Positions 34,818 through 44,618 of a stretch of 64,000 bases of DNA are shown here, one piece after another. Location: assembly GCF_048007105.1 (NCBI RefSeq), contig NZ_CP180352.1:3906001-3970000 (forward strand). Reading direction: 5' to 3'. The position numbers were made by a program, and so were the translations under genes. A model generated the notes under the pieces. That model searched no databases and was not told where the DNA came from. It saw only the letters and a program-made list of their open reading frames with translations. Position 1 is the stretch's first letter; every line of letters starts with the position of its first letter. This DNA comes from Minwuia sp048007105. GTDB lineage: Bacteria; Pseudomonadota; Alphaproteobacteria; Minwuiales; Minwuiaceae.

Positions 34818-35341
34818 CAGTCGCTGGTCCTCACCCTGATCAGGAATTCGTTGGTGCCCTCACGCCGCTGGAAGTCGCCATTCGCATCGACGAACTCGAC
34901 CTGGGTATTGGCGCTGAGCGAGACGATGCTGGAACGCTGGACCTCGCCGTTCACCTCGATGAAGGCCTGGTCCAGCGTGGTCACGCCCGTGACCCCGAGC
35001 ACCCGCAGCCGGGCGTTGCGCGGCACATCCTGGAACAGCACCTCGATGAAGCGGTCGCCGTCGAACAGCGAATTCTGCACGGCGGCGGCGAACTCCGGCT
35101 GGTTCCACTTCTCAAGCAGCGCCGTGAACGCCACCCGGACTGCCGCCGGATCGACCGCGACGAAACCGGCGCCTTCGGGCGCCGCGACCTGGTTGTCGCC
35201 CAGCGCAGGACCGACCGTCGGAGCCTGCTGCTGGATCACGGGCCGGTTGGGGCCGATGGGCCGGATCTTCCGGAAATCCGCCGCTTCGGCGGCGGCGCCG
35301 ACGAGCACGAGCGCCAAGGCAACCCATCTCAGCATGCTCAT
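34817..35341 (-). CDS. Small secreted protein of the envelope operon
   Basis: A 174-residue protein with a signal peptide (1-20, ending AAEA). The mature N-terminus is a proline-rich linker (KIRPIGPNRPVIQQQAPTVGPALGD) followed by a compact domain with VFT-like ALLEKWNQPEFAAAVQNSLFDGDRF and a beta-rich C-terminus. No known family. Third gene of the operon; ATG overlaps the preceding stop and its stop overlaps the next ATG. Confidence 0.6.
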   Translation of the reverse strand: MSMLRWVALALVLVGAAAEAADFRKIRPIGPNRPVIQQQAPTVGPALGDNQVAAPEGAGFVAVDPAAVRVAFTALLEKWNQPEFAAAVQNSLFDGDRFIEVLFQDVPRNARLRVLGVTGVTTLDQAFIEVNGEVQRSSIVSLSANTQVEFVDANGDFQRREGTNEFLIRVRTSD

Positions 35342-36019
35342 CCCTCCGCGATGCTCAGTACGGTCAGTGTGAAGTTCGATCCGGCGCCGTTGACCACGAC
35401 CGTGACTGTCACCCGCAGACCGGTGACCGCGACGGTGGTGATGGTGATCTGCGATCCGATGGCGATGGTGCGGAAGTTCGGCGCGGGATCGAAGTTGAAG
35501 ACGCCGAAGCTGAAGAAATCCGCGTTGGTTGCCGGCGCGCCCGTGTTATCCACCTGCGCCACCAGCGCCTGCCCGTTCGAAATCCGAGCGCAACTGGCAG
35601 TCGCCGGTATTGGCGTCGATGTCCAGCGAGGCGAAGAAGAAATTGGCGCCGGCGCCGGCAAGATCCTCCAGCATCTGGACCGAACCCAGGCAGTTGTCGA
35701 GGCCGGCCAGATTGTTGTCGTCGTCATCGTCGTCGTTCTGGATGCCGGCGCGCTCCGGGTCCTCCTCGGCGACCGGATCGATGGTCGAGACCGGGTTGTT
35801 GCCCGTGCGGTTCTCCACGTCGAGGATCTCGATCCCCTCGATGTTCCGGGCGCGGCCCGCATTCAGGAAGCCGTCCTGCCGCTGCGCCGGATCGGTCTTC
35901 GGCTGCACCTGGATCACGCCTTCGCTCGTGGCGTCGGACTGCCCCTGGGCCAGCGCCGGAACGGCTGTCAGCGTGAGCGCAAGGCCGACCGCAGCAAGGA
36001 GAGGCAGCCAGCGCATCAC
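35338..36019 (-). pseudogene. Small secreted protein, broken by a frameshift
   Basis: The 5' part encodes a signal peptide (MMRWLPLLAAVGLALTLTAVPALA) and an acidic region with six consecutive aspartates (QNDDDDDDNNLAGLDN). The 3' part (QALVAQVDNTGAPATNADFFSFGVF...) is in another frame, with the switch near 35570-35580. Removing one G from the GGG run would join LRSDFER to QALVAQVDN. The length of 682 bases fits one inserted base. A real truncation would leave a 157-residue product. Second gene of the envelope operon. Confidence 0.65.
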
Positions 36020-39000
36020 TGCACGCCCTCCTGCTGCAGCGACAGCCGGACCGGCAGCGCCACCGCCTGATTGCCCGGCAGTTCCGGATTGACCCTGAGC
36101 ACGTTGACGCAGAAGCCGGTGGTGATGGTCATCGGTTCAAGCTGCGTTTCCGCCGCATCGAAGACCGCGACATCGGGGTCCGTCTCCCAGCTGCAGCGGA
36201 TGCCGTTGGCCTCGATGCCCTTGCTCTCGATGTTCAGGATCTGCGCGCTGACGACGACCACCTGTCCCGGCTTCGCGGTCGCCGGATGATCCAGAGCGAT
36301 CTTGAGGCGGCCGAGGGGCTGGCCGTGAATGGCGGTGACCAGCCTGGCGATCGCGCTGGCCGCCCTGGTTGCGGATCTCGACCTGGGTGACGCTGTTGCG
36401 GGCCGTCTCCAGATCGGCGATCTCGTCGTCGCCGTCCGGTACGAGAGGCACGGCGACTTCCTCCCCGCCCCGCTGGAAGACGGCGTTGAAGCCGGCGAAA
36501 TTGCCGGGGCCGACGACCCGGGCGCGCACGATGTCCGGTCCCTGTTCATCGACCAGTTCGAGCAAGAGCTTGTTCACGGAAAGCCCGAACTGGTCCTCCT
36601 TCTCTCCGTCCACGACGTAGAAGGTCCGCCCCTGGGCCGATCCGACGAAGGCCTGGTACTTGGCGGAGATGAAGATCACGGAAGCCTTCGAGATCTCGCC
36701 ATTGGCGGTGCCGAGCGGCTCCAGATTGATCTCGCCGTTTCGGTCGATCACGCCGTCCCCGCCTGAGAGGATCTGTTCGAAATCGTTGAGCGGCAGGAAG
36801 GCGTCGACGCCCCCCTTGAGCTGGCCACGGATCGATATCCGCGCCAGCCGCGAACGAGCGTCGACCGTGGGCGTGATGAAATCCTGCCGCGCGACCGGAA
36901 CGAAACTTTCTCCTTCGCCACGCAGCCCTATCTGGACACGCTCCAAGATTGGCTGAGCAAGCCGGACGCCGCTGAAAGCCAGCTGTTTGACCGTCCGGCC
37001 GCGGTAACGGATTTCGGCCCGGACGGAGATGTCCCGGTTGTCGAAACGGTGCAGTTCGCTCCGGCCCGGATCGATCACCTTCTGCGTATCGAAAGCCATG
37101 GCGAGGTTGGCGTTGTCGCCCTGAAAGGTCCCGTCCTGGCGCAGGACAAGCTGATCGCGCCGAACTCCGGAAACACGCCATTCGACCTGCAGGTCGGACG
37201 GATCGGCGCCGCCATCCTTCACAATGCGGAAACGGGCTGTCTCGCCCGGCGGCAGGAAATCGTCGCCATCGAGCACCCATGGGCCATCCGGGAACTCGGA
37301 CTCTTCGGTAAACCCGGTGTTCGAGATGATGAAGCGGCCCAGATCGACCTGGCTGGTTCCCCCAGGCTTGATCACCGACTTCAGGACAACATCCATGGCG
37401 CCAAACAGCTCGTCCTTGGCAAAGACAGTGATCTCGCCGCCCTGCGCCGACATGTCGGCGATGAATGTGTCACCGCGGGTCTCGACCTGGACGCCGCCCA
37501 CGATGTTTCGCATCACCTCGCGGCCACTTTCCAGAATTACAGGGATGCGGACGCGGAGATTTCCGAAGGCCTCCCCAAAGAAATCAAGCCTTCCCCGGCT
37601 GCCCTGCCGGGAGGTCAGCCCGTTGATGTCGATCTTCTCCGGATCGACCGAAACGACCCCGATGCCCGGGCTGGTGGCCTCAAGGCGTCCCCGGACTACC
37701 TGGTCCTCGGAGCCGCAGACATGGTCGACCTGGCGGATTTCCGTCGCGCCATTGACCTGCGCATGCGCGATGCCCGAGCCGTTTCGGGCGCCGCGCAGGA
37801 TTGGGGCGCCGCGGTCATTGTCGAATTGCACCACCCCTTCGGTCCGGATCGACACGCCGAAGCGGTTCATCCGGTTCGTGTCGAGCTGGAAACTTCCACG
37901 TCTCACAAACACGTTGCGCCGCGCGTTCTGGCAGATCAGTCGTCCCTGATCATTCCTGCGGCAGCTATGCCGGCATTCGCGGCTCTCCAGCGTTCCGAGG
38001 GAGACGGAAATGTTCAGTGCGGTGTGGTTGCGGAACCCGGCCAGTTCGCCGAACCGGTTGCTGGAGATCTGACGCGGCCCCTGCAGGCCGATTGAAATAC
38101 CCGTGACGACCGGCGACGACACATCCTCGATCTTCTGCTCGCGTATTTGAGCGACGAAGAGTTGCTGTCGCAGATCGTTGATCCGGTCGTCGATGGCGTT
38201 GGCCTCGGCCGTCAGCGCCGCGAGCGCCCTTTCGTTGGCCTCCAGCGCCTCGAGAACCGGATTGAGCGCGTCGGTAACACGGTCGGCTTCGGCATCGACC
38301 TTGATCTTGATGCGTTGCATCGACTGCAGGATGTCCTGCGCGGCCTTGATCACCGGATCGGTCGCCTGGCGGACGATCTCCGACTGGCCCAGGTTCTCAA
38401 TCAGGCCCTGCCGGCCGACCTTGACCCTGCCGGACAAATTCGCGGCGATCTGATTGAAGGTCTGCTGGGCCTCGTCGATCTGGCGGATCTTATCCTCGAA
38501 TGTCGGGTCCGCGGCGGCCATGTCGATGGCCAGTCGGACATCCTCGTCGGAGACGTTCTCATCAAGAATGTCGGTGGCGTCGTTGACCCGCTGCAGAAGG
38601 TTGTCGGGATGAACGCCACCGACCTTGTCCAGCAATCTCGACATGTCGGCGGACTCGACACCAAAGGCCTGCTTCGACTGGCGAATTCGATCCGCCGATC
38701 GTTTCGCGACATCGGCAAGATCGAAGCTGACCTGCGCAACGGATTTCAGCTTCAGGCCGGTCTTGGTACCCTTGACCAGCATCTTCCGGCTGATCGAGTT
38801 GCCGGCGAAGTTCGCAAGCGCCTGGCCGGTGCGGATGATGTCGACAACCTTGACGATGGACTTTCCCGCAATCGCCAGCGGTTCGGCCATATCCGATACG
38901 AGAAGCTTGCGTGCCTCCAGTTCCAGGATCGTGGCGTGCAGATCGTACTGCGACAGGGTTGTACGATCCGGCTCCTGACCGCGGAAAGTCCTGAAGAGCT

Positions 39001-39391
39001 TCTTGAAGTCCTCAACCGACTCCTGCGATTCCCGGTAGGCCTTGATGGCCTTGAATTTCTCGACCGGGCTCAGCGCCTTCGCGATCAGCCGTTCCGATTG
39101 CCGGATCAGTGAATTCGCGGTGGAAATCATCCGCTCGGGCAGGCGCTTGAAATTCTCGACGGCCGCAAGATCCTCGCGAAGGAAATCGCGTTGCTGCTGC
39201 AGGCCCAGAATCTGATCCGTCAGCAGCTCGCGCGCCGCCTCGACGGCACGGAGTTCCTCCCGCGCCTCGTCGATCTGCTTCTGGATGTCCTCAGCCGACT
39301 GCGCATGCGCGATGTCCGCCCAAACGGTCAGGACGGACAGCACGGCTACAACACAAACGAAACACCGAATGGTCGATGACGAGAACTTCAT
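36016..39391 (-). pseudogene. Large exported coiled-coil and beta-domain protein, frameshift near 3' end
   Basis: About 1,125 residues. Signal peptide to about residue 31 (ending AHA), then helical/coiled-coil segments to about 430 (QKQIDEAREELRAVEAARELLTDQILGLQQQRD), a cysteine-rich basic stretch near 470 (RECRHSCRRNDQGRLICQNARR) and several beta domains. The frame breaks at the CCC run at 36364-36366: removing one base joins EIRNQ to AASAIARLVTAIHGQPLG. Otherwise the protein would end in foreign sequence. No known family. The ATG at 39391 has GGGAG upstream and a CtrA-type box 65 bases upstream. First gene of the operon; the following genes overlap by 4 bases. Confidence 0.75.
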
Positions 39392-39455
39392 TGCGCCAGC
39401 GCTCCCTCTTGCCTGTACGCATTCCCTCTTTTCGAAAGAATGCCGCGAAGCCGTG

Positions 39456-39474
39456 GTTAACCGCAAGTTAACCC
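39456..39474 (-). promoter_or_regulatory. CtrA-type binding site
   Basis: The stretch GGTTAAC-CGCAA-GTTAACC is a perfect palindrome and contains TTAA-N7-TTAAC (39458-39473), the full consensus bound by the alphaproteobacterial cell-cycle regulator CtrA. It lies 65 bases upstream of the large coiled-coil gene start and about 290 bases upstream of the cold-shock gene. The position is compatible with activation or repression of the envelope operon. Confidence 0.6.
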
Positions 39475-39760
39475 TGTCACAGTTCGCAACTTTCTCGCGC
39501 GGATCGAGGCGGTCAGGCCAACCGCCGGACGCGCCGGAGAGGTGCGCCTGGCATGTGGACAACCGCATCGGCCGGATGCGCGGCGGGGCCGCTCCTCCCT
39601 TGTGTTCGGGGGCCGCAGGGTTCATGCTTCCGGCGCTGGTGTCTTTGTCGGGTGATTGCGGGCAGTTGCGCTTCGCTTCCCGTACGCAGTCGGTCGCCGG
39701 GACGCCGAGTACCGCCGGGGTGTTGCCCCGACGCTGAAGTCCACGTTGAAGGAACAGACT

Positions 39761-39970
39761 ATGCCGACAGGAACCGTGAAGTGGTTCAACCAGACCAAGG
39801 GCTACGGGTTCATCACCCCTGACGAGGGCGGGCCCGATGCCTTCTGCCATATTTCCGCCGTCCAGCGCGCCGGGATGCAGTCGCTCACAGAAGGCCAGCG
39901 CGTCAGCTTTGAGCTCGAGACCGGACGAAACGGCCGCAAGGCTGCCGAGAACCTCGCGCCAGCCGACTGA
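39761..39970 (+). CDS. cspA: Cold-shock family protein
   Basis: A 69-residue single cold-shock domain that binds single-stranded RNA/DNA. RNP1-like KGYGFITP and RNP2-like DAFCHISAV motifs are complete, with VKWFNQ at the start. AAGGA lies 9 bases upstream of the ATG. Long untranslated 5' regions regulate many csp mRNAs; a stretch of more than 300 bases without another gene lies upstream. A GC-rich hairpin terminator follows. Confidence 0.96.
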   Translation: MPTGTVKWFNQTKGYGFITPDEGGPDAFCHISAVQRAGMQSLTEGQRVSFELETGRNGRKAAENLAPAD

Positions 39971-40001
39971 TTTGCCCGAAGGAACCGGAACAGGATTGAC
40001 G

Positions 40002-40035
40002 CCCCCGCAGCTGACCGCTGCGGGGGTGTCTTGCG
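40002..40035 (+). terminator. Rho-independent-type terminator after cspA
   Basis: A perfect 10-bp stem, CCCCCGCAGC (40002-40011) with GCTGCGGGGG (40017-40026), has a 5-base loop and is followed by TGTCTTGCG, a weak T-rich tail. It would end the cspA transcript just before the cyclase gene, whose ATG is at 40042. Confidence 0.75.
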
Positions 40036-40041
40036 TCTGCC

Positions 40042-41835
40042 ATGACCGGATCCTTCGAAACTGTTGAAGCGGCACTCGCCGAAGTCCGCAACGCACTGGG
40101 CGACGGCGAGTATCTGATCGCGCATGACACAGCCGACCAGGCCCTGAAGCTCTGGCCGGACGAGGTTGAATTGCGGCACGCGCTGGTGCTTGCACTGGCG
40201 CGAACGGGCGCTGTCGCGCAAGCATGGAAGCAGTTCGACGAACTGGGTCTGGACCGGATCCGGAGCCGGGAGGTTCTCAGCCTCAAGGCGCGGCTTTCGA
40301 AGGATCTCGCCATCGGCGCCGATGGCAGGCTCGACAGCGGCTACCTCCAGCAATCCATTTCCGACTACACGGCCGCCCACGAGGTCGATCCGGGATACTT
40401 CCCTGCAATCAATGTCGCCACGCTCTCGGCGCTTGCCGGTAATGCGGACCAGGCGGATCGATGGGCGCGGTCGGCGCTGGACGATGCCGACCTGCATCTG
40501 GACACCGACGGCTACTATGCCGAGGCAACCCGCGCCGAAGCGCTGCTCTTGTTGGGGCGCACCGACGAGGCTCACCGGTCGCTGCAACGCGCCGCGTCCC
40601 TGCCGGATGCGGGAGCCGGCGTGCGGTCGACCACACGAAAGCAGCTCCGCCTGATCTGCCGGAACCTCGGGCTCGACGACACGCTGCTCGATGCGTTGCG
40701 CCAGCCCGGCATCGTCCACTACAGCGGCCATATCATCGCGGCGCCCGGCAAGCCGGGCCGCTTCCCGGCGGATCAGGAGGACGAAGTCCGCCGCGAAATG
40801 ACAGCCTTCTTCGCCGGCAGGCGTTTCGGCCGCGCGATCGGCAGCCTTGCCGCCGGCGCCGATATCCTGGCGGCCGAAGCCGCACTCGAGGCCGGCGTGG
40901 AACTGGTCGTCGTCCTGCCGTTCGAGACCGACGAATTCATCGATATCTCCGTACGCCCCTCCGGCGGCGACTGGGTCGACCGGTTCCATGTCTGCCTGGA
41001 CCAGGCCCGTACCGTCCATTTCGTGACCCAGGACGAGTATCTCGGCGACGATGACCTGTTCGGCTACGCAACCGAGTATGCCCTCGGCCTCACCCGGCTC
41101 CGGGCGCAGTGGCTGGACGCCGAGACGCATCAGCTCAGCGTCTGGGACGGCACCGCCGGACCCTCCGCGGCGGCCGGCACGACCCATGACATGGAAGCGG
41201 CCCGGCGCGCTGGTTTCGGACAGACCGTCATCCGCGTCGAGCCGGACCCGGACTTCCGCCGCGCCAGCGCCGGTGACGCGCCCGCTCGGGCGTTCAGCCG
41301 GAGCCGCCGCGGGCTTATCTTCGGCGACTTCAAGGGCTTCAGCAAACTGACCGACCGCCAGTTGCCCGCCTACATCACGAGCGTGCTGGGCATGTGCGCC
41401 GAAGTCTTCGCCCGCTATGACGCGAACCTGAAGTTCTCCAACACCTGGGGCGACGGGATCTTTCTCGTCTTCGACGATCTCGGCGCGGCGGCGAACTGCG
41501 CCTTCGACCTGCAGGAGACGGTCGCAGCCATCGATCGCGACAGCATCGGGCTGCCAGAAACCTTCGGGCTCCGGCTCGGGTTTCACTACGGGCCTGTCTA
41601 TGTGGCCGACGATCCGGTGCTGAAGCGGCCCAACTGCTTCGGCTTCCACGTCAGCCGCGCGGCGCGGATCGAGCCCATCACCCCGGAAGGTTCGGTCTAT
41701 GTGACCGAGCAGACAGCCGCCTCGCTGGCCATGTCCTGCCCCGACGACTACCGCTGCGACTATGTCGGCACCCAGCCGCTGGCCAAGGGCTACGGCAGCT
41801 TCCCGATGTATCACCTTCGCCGCATTGGAAGCTGA
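40042..41835 (+). CDS. TPR-SLOG-class III nucleotidyl cyclase fusion protein
   Basis: A 597-residue cytoplasmic protein. The N-terminal 200 residues are TPR-like helices (VEAALAEVRNALGDGEYLIAHDTADQALKLWPDE). A Rossmann-type SLOG-like domain follows near 230-330: HYSGHIIAAPGKPGRFP and GSLAAGADILAAEAALEAGVELVVVLPF. The C-terminal cyclase domain has metal aspartates in IFGDFKGF (about 427-432) and NTWGDG (about 467-472), but the adenine-recognising lysine is Asn and the transition-state asparagine in HVSRAARIE is Ser. It may therefore make a non-canonical nucleotide or only bind one. Stands alone downstream of a terminator. Confidence 0.8.
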   Translation: MTGSFETVEAALAEVRNALGDGEYLIAHDTADQALKLWPDEVELRHALVLALARTGAVAQAWKQFDELGLDRIRSREVLSLKARLSKDLAIGADGRLDSGYLQQSISDYTAAHEVDPGYFPAINVATLSALAGNADQADRWARSALDDADLHLDTDGYYAEATRAEALLLLGRTDEAHRSLQRAASLPDAGAGVRSTTRKQLRLICRNLGLDDTLLDALRQPGIVHYSGHIIAAPGKPGRFPADQEDEVRREMTAFFAGRRFGRAIGSLAAGADILAAEAALEAGVELVVVLPFETDEFIDISVRPSGGDWVDRFHVCLDQARTVHFVTQDEYLGDDDLFGYATEYALGLTRLRAQWLDAETHQLSVWDGTAGPSAAAGTTHDMEAARRAGFGQTVIRVEPDPDFRRASAGDAPARAFSRSRRGLIFGDFKGFSKLTDRQLPAYITSVLGMCAEVFARYDANLKFSNTWGDGIFLVFDDLGAAANCAFDLQETVAAIDRDSIGLPETFGLRLGFHYGPVYVADDPVLKRPNCFGFHVSRAARIEPITPEGSVYVTEQTAASLAMSCPDDYRCDYVGTQPLAKGYGSFPMYHLRRIGS

Positions 41836-41854
41836 CTCCCTGCCCGGATGAACC

Positions 41855-42367
41855 TCAGTCGAGTTCGTCGCAGCGCAGGGTTGTGATGTCGGACCAGACC
41901 GGCGGCACGCGTTCCCGGTCGGTCTGTCCGTAGTCGTAGCGGCTGTAGCCGAACACCCTGTCCGGATGTCCGTCATCGTCCGACAGCGGCAGAACGAGGC
42001 GTTCGCCGGTGCGCGTCTCGACGCCGTCGCGCACTTCATCAACCACGCCGTACTGAATTTGCGGCACCTCGATGATCGCACGCCAGCGCCGGATCGCTTC
42101 CGGATGACGATCGATGCCGACCACTTCCCTGAGGGTCAGGCCACGGATACTGCCGCCCCACGCGGCGTTGATGTTCTCGCCGGCCAGCCTGCAGACGAAA
42201 TCGTTGCGGGCAGGTTCGTAGCGATAAATCCAGACATCTGCCAGCAGCCGACGGATATCGGCCGGATTGATATCGCGCTGGGTCGGTACGAGCCGTCCGT
42301 TTCGGGCGGTCCGCCAGAACACGAAGACAGCGCGCGCGTCGTCTCCCAACTGTCCAAGTCTGTGCAT
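41855..42367 (-). CDS. PAS-fold (PAS_5/PF07310-like) protein
   Basis: A 170-residue single-domain protein with a PAS_5-like pattern: VFVFWRTARNGRLVPTQRDINPADIRRLLADVWIY, DFVCRLAGENINAAWGGSIRGLTLREV and a C-terminal VLPLSDDDG. Such free-standing PAS proteins are abundant in alphaproteobacteria, and their ligand is unknown. Start 42367 was chosen because GGCGAGG lies 7 bases upstream; the open frame continues 23 codons further without a better start. Confidence 0.75.
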   Translation of the reverse strand: MHRLGQLGDDARAVFVFWRTARNGRLVPTQRDINPADIRRLLADVWIYRYEPARNDFVCRLAGENINAAWGGSIRGLTLREVVGIDRHPEAIRRWRAIIEVPQIQYGVVDEVRDGVETRTGERLVLPLSDDDGHPDRVFGYSRYDYGQTDRERVPPVWSDITTLRCDELD

Positions 42368-42446
42368 GTTCAGACCTCGCCGGACGCCAGCCTGCAGAAT
42401 GGCCGGCCGCCGGTCGGGCGCAATGGCGGGTCGCACGCATTGCAGA

Positions 42447-43733
42447 TCAGGCGATCAGATGCGCGAAGGACCCGGAAACCCGGCCGATGCGACGGCCCAT
42501 GGGCGGCAATTGCCTGCCGTCTGCGGTCTCGGCGTCGAACAGCGGATCGCCGCCAGCCTCGCTCAGGATCGTGGTGTAGTGGAACTCATGGCCCTTCAGC
42601 GGCGCGGACCACGGGGCGCCCGGCAGCGGCTTCAGCCGACGGTACCCCAAGTGCAGCCGACGCTTCTCGAACGACGTCTCCAGCGGCAACAGACCGATCA
42701 TGGCGTGCCGTCCGCCGCCGGCGTCGGTCAGGCCCTCGCCCAACGCCATGTAGCCGCCGCATTCGCCATGGATCAGCGTCCCCCGCTCCGCGGCGGCGCG
42801 CATTCCCTGACGGTAGTTCTCCGCTCCGGCCAGAGCAGAACCATGAAGCTCCGGATAGCCGCCCGGCAGCCAGACGGCGTCGGCAGCCGGATCCGGCCCC
42901 TCGTCCGCAAGCGGCGAAAACAAGACGATCTCCGCGCCCTGTCGCCGCCAACCCTCCAGCACGTGGGGATAGGCAAAGCAGAAGGCGATATCGGAAGCGA
43001 CGGCAACACGCTGACCCGGCGGCGGCAGGGTTCGCGCCTCCGGCGACGGTGACACAGGCGCGGCCATCCCGCGGAGTCCGTCGAGATCGACGCTGCGCGA
43101 TACAGCATCGGCGATGGCGGCAATCCGCGCCTCGACGCCGACGATCTCGGCGGCGGGCACCAGCCCCAGATGCCTCGACGGGATCGAGAAGCCTTCGTCC
43201 CGCGGGATGGCGCCCAGCACCGGCACGCCGAGCGGCTTGAGAGCCGCCTCGATCATCTCTGCATGGCTCGGTGCGCCGACGTGATTGAAGATCACGCCCG
43301 ACACGCCGACATCGCTGCGGAACGTGTTGAAGCCGTGAACCAGCGCGGCCAGCGACTGCGCCTGGTGCGAGGCATCCACCAGCAGCAGCACCGGCAGGCC
43401 CAGCATCGCGGCGAGATCGGCGGTCGAGCCCGTACCGTCACGGGCGCCGTCGAACAGGCCCATCACCCCTTCGACCACCAGCAGATCGGCCCTCACCGAC
43501 TGCGACGCCGCCAGCCCGCGCAGCGTCGCTTCGTCCATGGCCCAGGGGTCAAGGTTGACCGACGGCGCGCCTGCGGCGATGGCGTGGTACATGGGATCGA
43601 TGTAGTCCGGCCCGCACTTGGCAGCCGCCACGGCGACGCCTGCATTCCGGAACGCCCGCAACAGACCCGCCGTGACGGTGGACTTGCCGGCGCCGGAGGC
43701 GGGCGCGGCGATCACGAACCCCCTGGCCTGCAT
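42447..43733 (-). CDS. cobB: Hydrogenobyrinate/cobyrinate a,c-diamide synthase
   Basis: A 428-residue two-domain enzyme that amidates the a- and c-side chains of the corrin ring using glutamine and ATP. The P-loop-like APASGAGKSTVTAGLLRAF is at the N-terminus and the class I glutamine amidotransferase domain at the C-terminus has its nucleophile in HGECGGYMALGEG near residue 330. CGPDYIDPMYH near residue 40 is diagnostic. Its ATG starts 5 bases after the cobA stop, so cobA and cobB are co-transcribed. The GC-rich start region has no strong ribosome site. Confidence 0.93.
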   Translation of the reverse strand: MQARGFVIAAPASGAGKSTVTAGLLRAFRNAGVAVAAAKCGPDYIDPMYHAIAAGAPSVNLDPWAMDEATLRGLAASQSVRADLLVVEGVMGLFDGARDGTGSTADLAAMLGLPVLLLVDASHQAQSLAALVHGFNTFRSDVGVSGVIFNHVGAPSHAEMIEAALKPLGVPVLGAIPRDEGFSIPSRHLGLVPAAEIVGVEARIAAIADAVSRSVDLDGLRGMAAPVSPSPEARTLPPPGQRVAVASDIAFCFAYPHVLEGWRRQGAEIVLFSPLADEGPDPAADAVWLPGGYPELHGSALAGAENYRQGMRAAAERGTLIHGECGGYMALGEGLTDAGGGRHAMIGLLPLETSFEKRRLHLGYRRLKPLPGAPWSAPLKGHEFHYTTILSEAGGDPLFDAETADGRQLPPMGRRIGRVSGSFAHLIA

Positions 43734-43737
43734 CGCG

Positions 43738-44589
43738 CTAGCCGGCGTCGCGCGTGCGGCGGCCGATCGCGTCCAGAACCGATGCATCGGCCAGCCCGTC
43801 CCGCCAGTCCAGCGCCTGGCGCAGCGGCACCACGCCGCCGACCACCACCAGCGCCGGCGGTGTCAGGCCCGATGCCGCGACATCGGCGGCGGCCCGCGAC
43901 AGCGTGGTTTCCAGTACCTGCTGGTCGGGCAGGCTGGCATTGCAGACGATGGCGACCGGCTCGGCGGCGTTGCGTCCCGAGGCGATCAGCTTGGCCGCGA
44001 TCTGGTCGAGGTGCTTCATCGCCATGTACATGACGATCACCGGCGAGCCGCGGCCGATGGCGTCCCAGTCGATGCGGTCCGGCGCCAGGCCGTTCTGGTC
44101 ATGGCCGGTCAGGAAGGTGACCGACTGGTTCACGTCGCGGTGGGTCACCGGGATACCGGCATAGGCCAGCCCGCCGACACCGGCCGTAACACCCGGAATG
44201 ATCCGGAACGGCACGCCGGCCTCCACAAGACTCAGGGCTTCCTCGCCGCCACGGCCGAACACGAAGGGATCGCCCCCCTTCAGCCGAAGGACGCGCTTGC
44301 CGGAGCGCGCCAGCTCGACCAGCCGCAGCGAGATATCCCGCTGCTTCGGCGACGGCTTGCCGCCGCGCTTCCCGGCATACTCGATCAAGGCGCCGGTCCG
44401 CGCCCAGCCGAGCAGGCGTTCGTCGACCAGCGCGTCATAGACGATGACATCCGCCTGCCGCAGTGCATTCAGCCCGTGCAGCGTCAGCAGGCCCGGATCG
44501 CCCGGACCCGCGCCGGTCAGCCAGACCCAGCCCGGCTGGAAGTCTGGCCAGTCCATGGGCGGCAGCGGTGATTTTCCGTCGGTACTCAT
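43738..44589 (-). CDS. cobA: Uroporphyrinogen-III C-methyltransferase
   Basis: A 283-residue SAM-dependent methylase making precorrin-2, the entry step of cobalamin synthesis. Family motifs are VWLTGAGPGDPGLLTLHG near residue 22, VVYDALVDERLL, RLKGGDPFVFGRGGEEA near 103, VTAGVGGLAYAGIPVTHR and the C-terminal PALVVVGGVV. Full length for a stand-alone CobA. Upstream (transcription order) of cobB, with 4 bases between. Confidence 0.95.
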   Translation of the reverse strand: MSTDGKSPLPPMDWPDFQPGWVWLTGAGPGDPGLLTLHGLNALRQADVIVYDALVDERLLGWARTGALIEYAGKRGGKPSPKQRDISLRLVELARSGKRVLRLKGGDPFVFGRGGEEALSLVEAGVPFRIIPGVTAGVGGLAYAGIPVTHRDVNQSVTFLTGHDQNGLAPDRIDWDAIGRGSPVIVMYMAMKHLDQIAAKLIASGRNAAEPVAIVCNASLPDQQVLETTLSRAAADVAASGLTPPALVVVGGVVPLRQALDWRDGLADASVLDAIGRRTRDAG

Positions 44590-44618
44590 CTCGGTGTCAC
44601 AGTCTAGCGGGATGCCGT

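Noticed and set aside
39802..42081. A 759-codon open frame on the minus strand opposite the cyclase
   Set aside because: It is a shadow frame; the plus-strand cyclase has clear domains.
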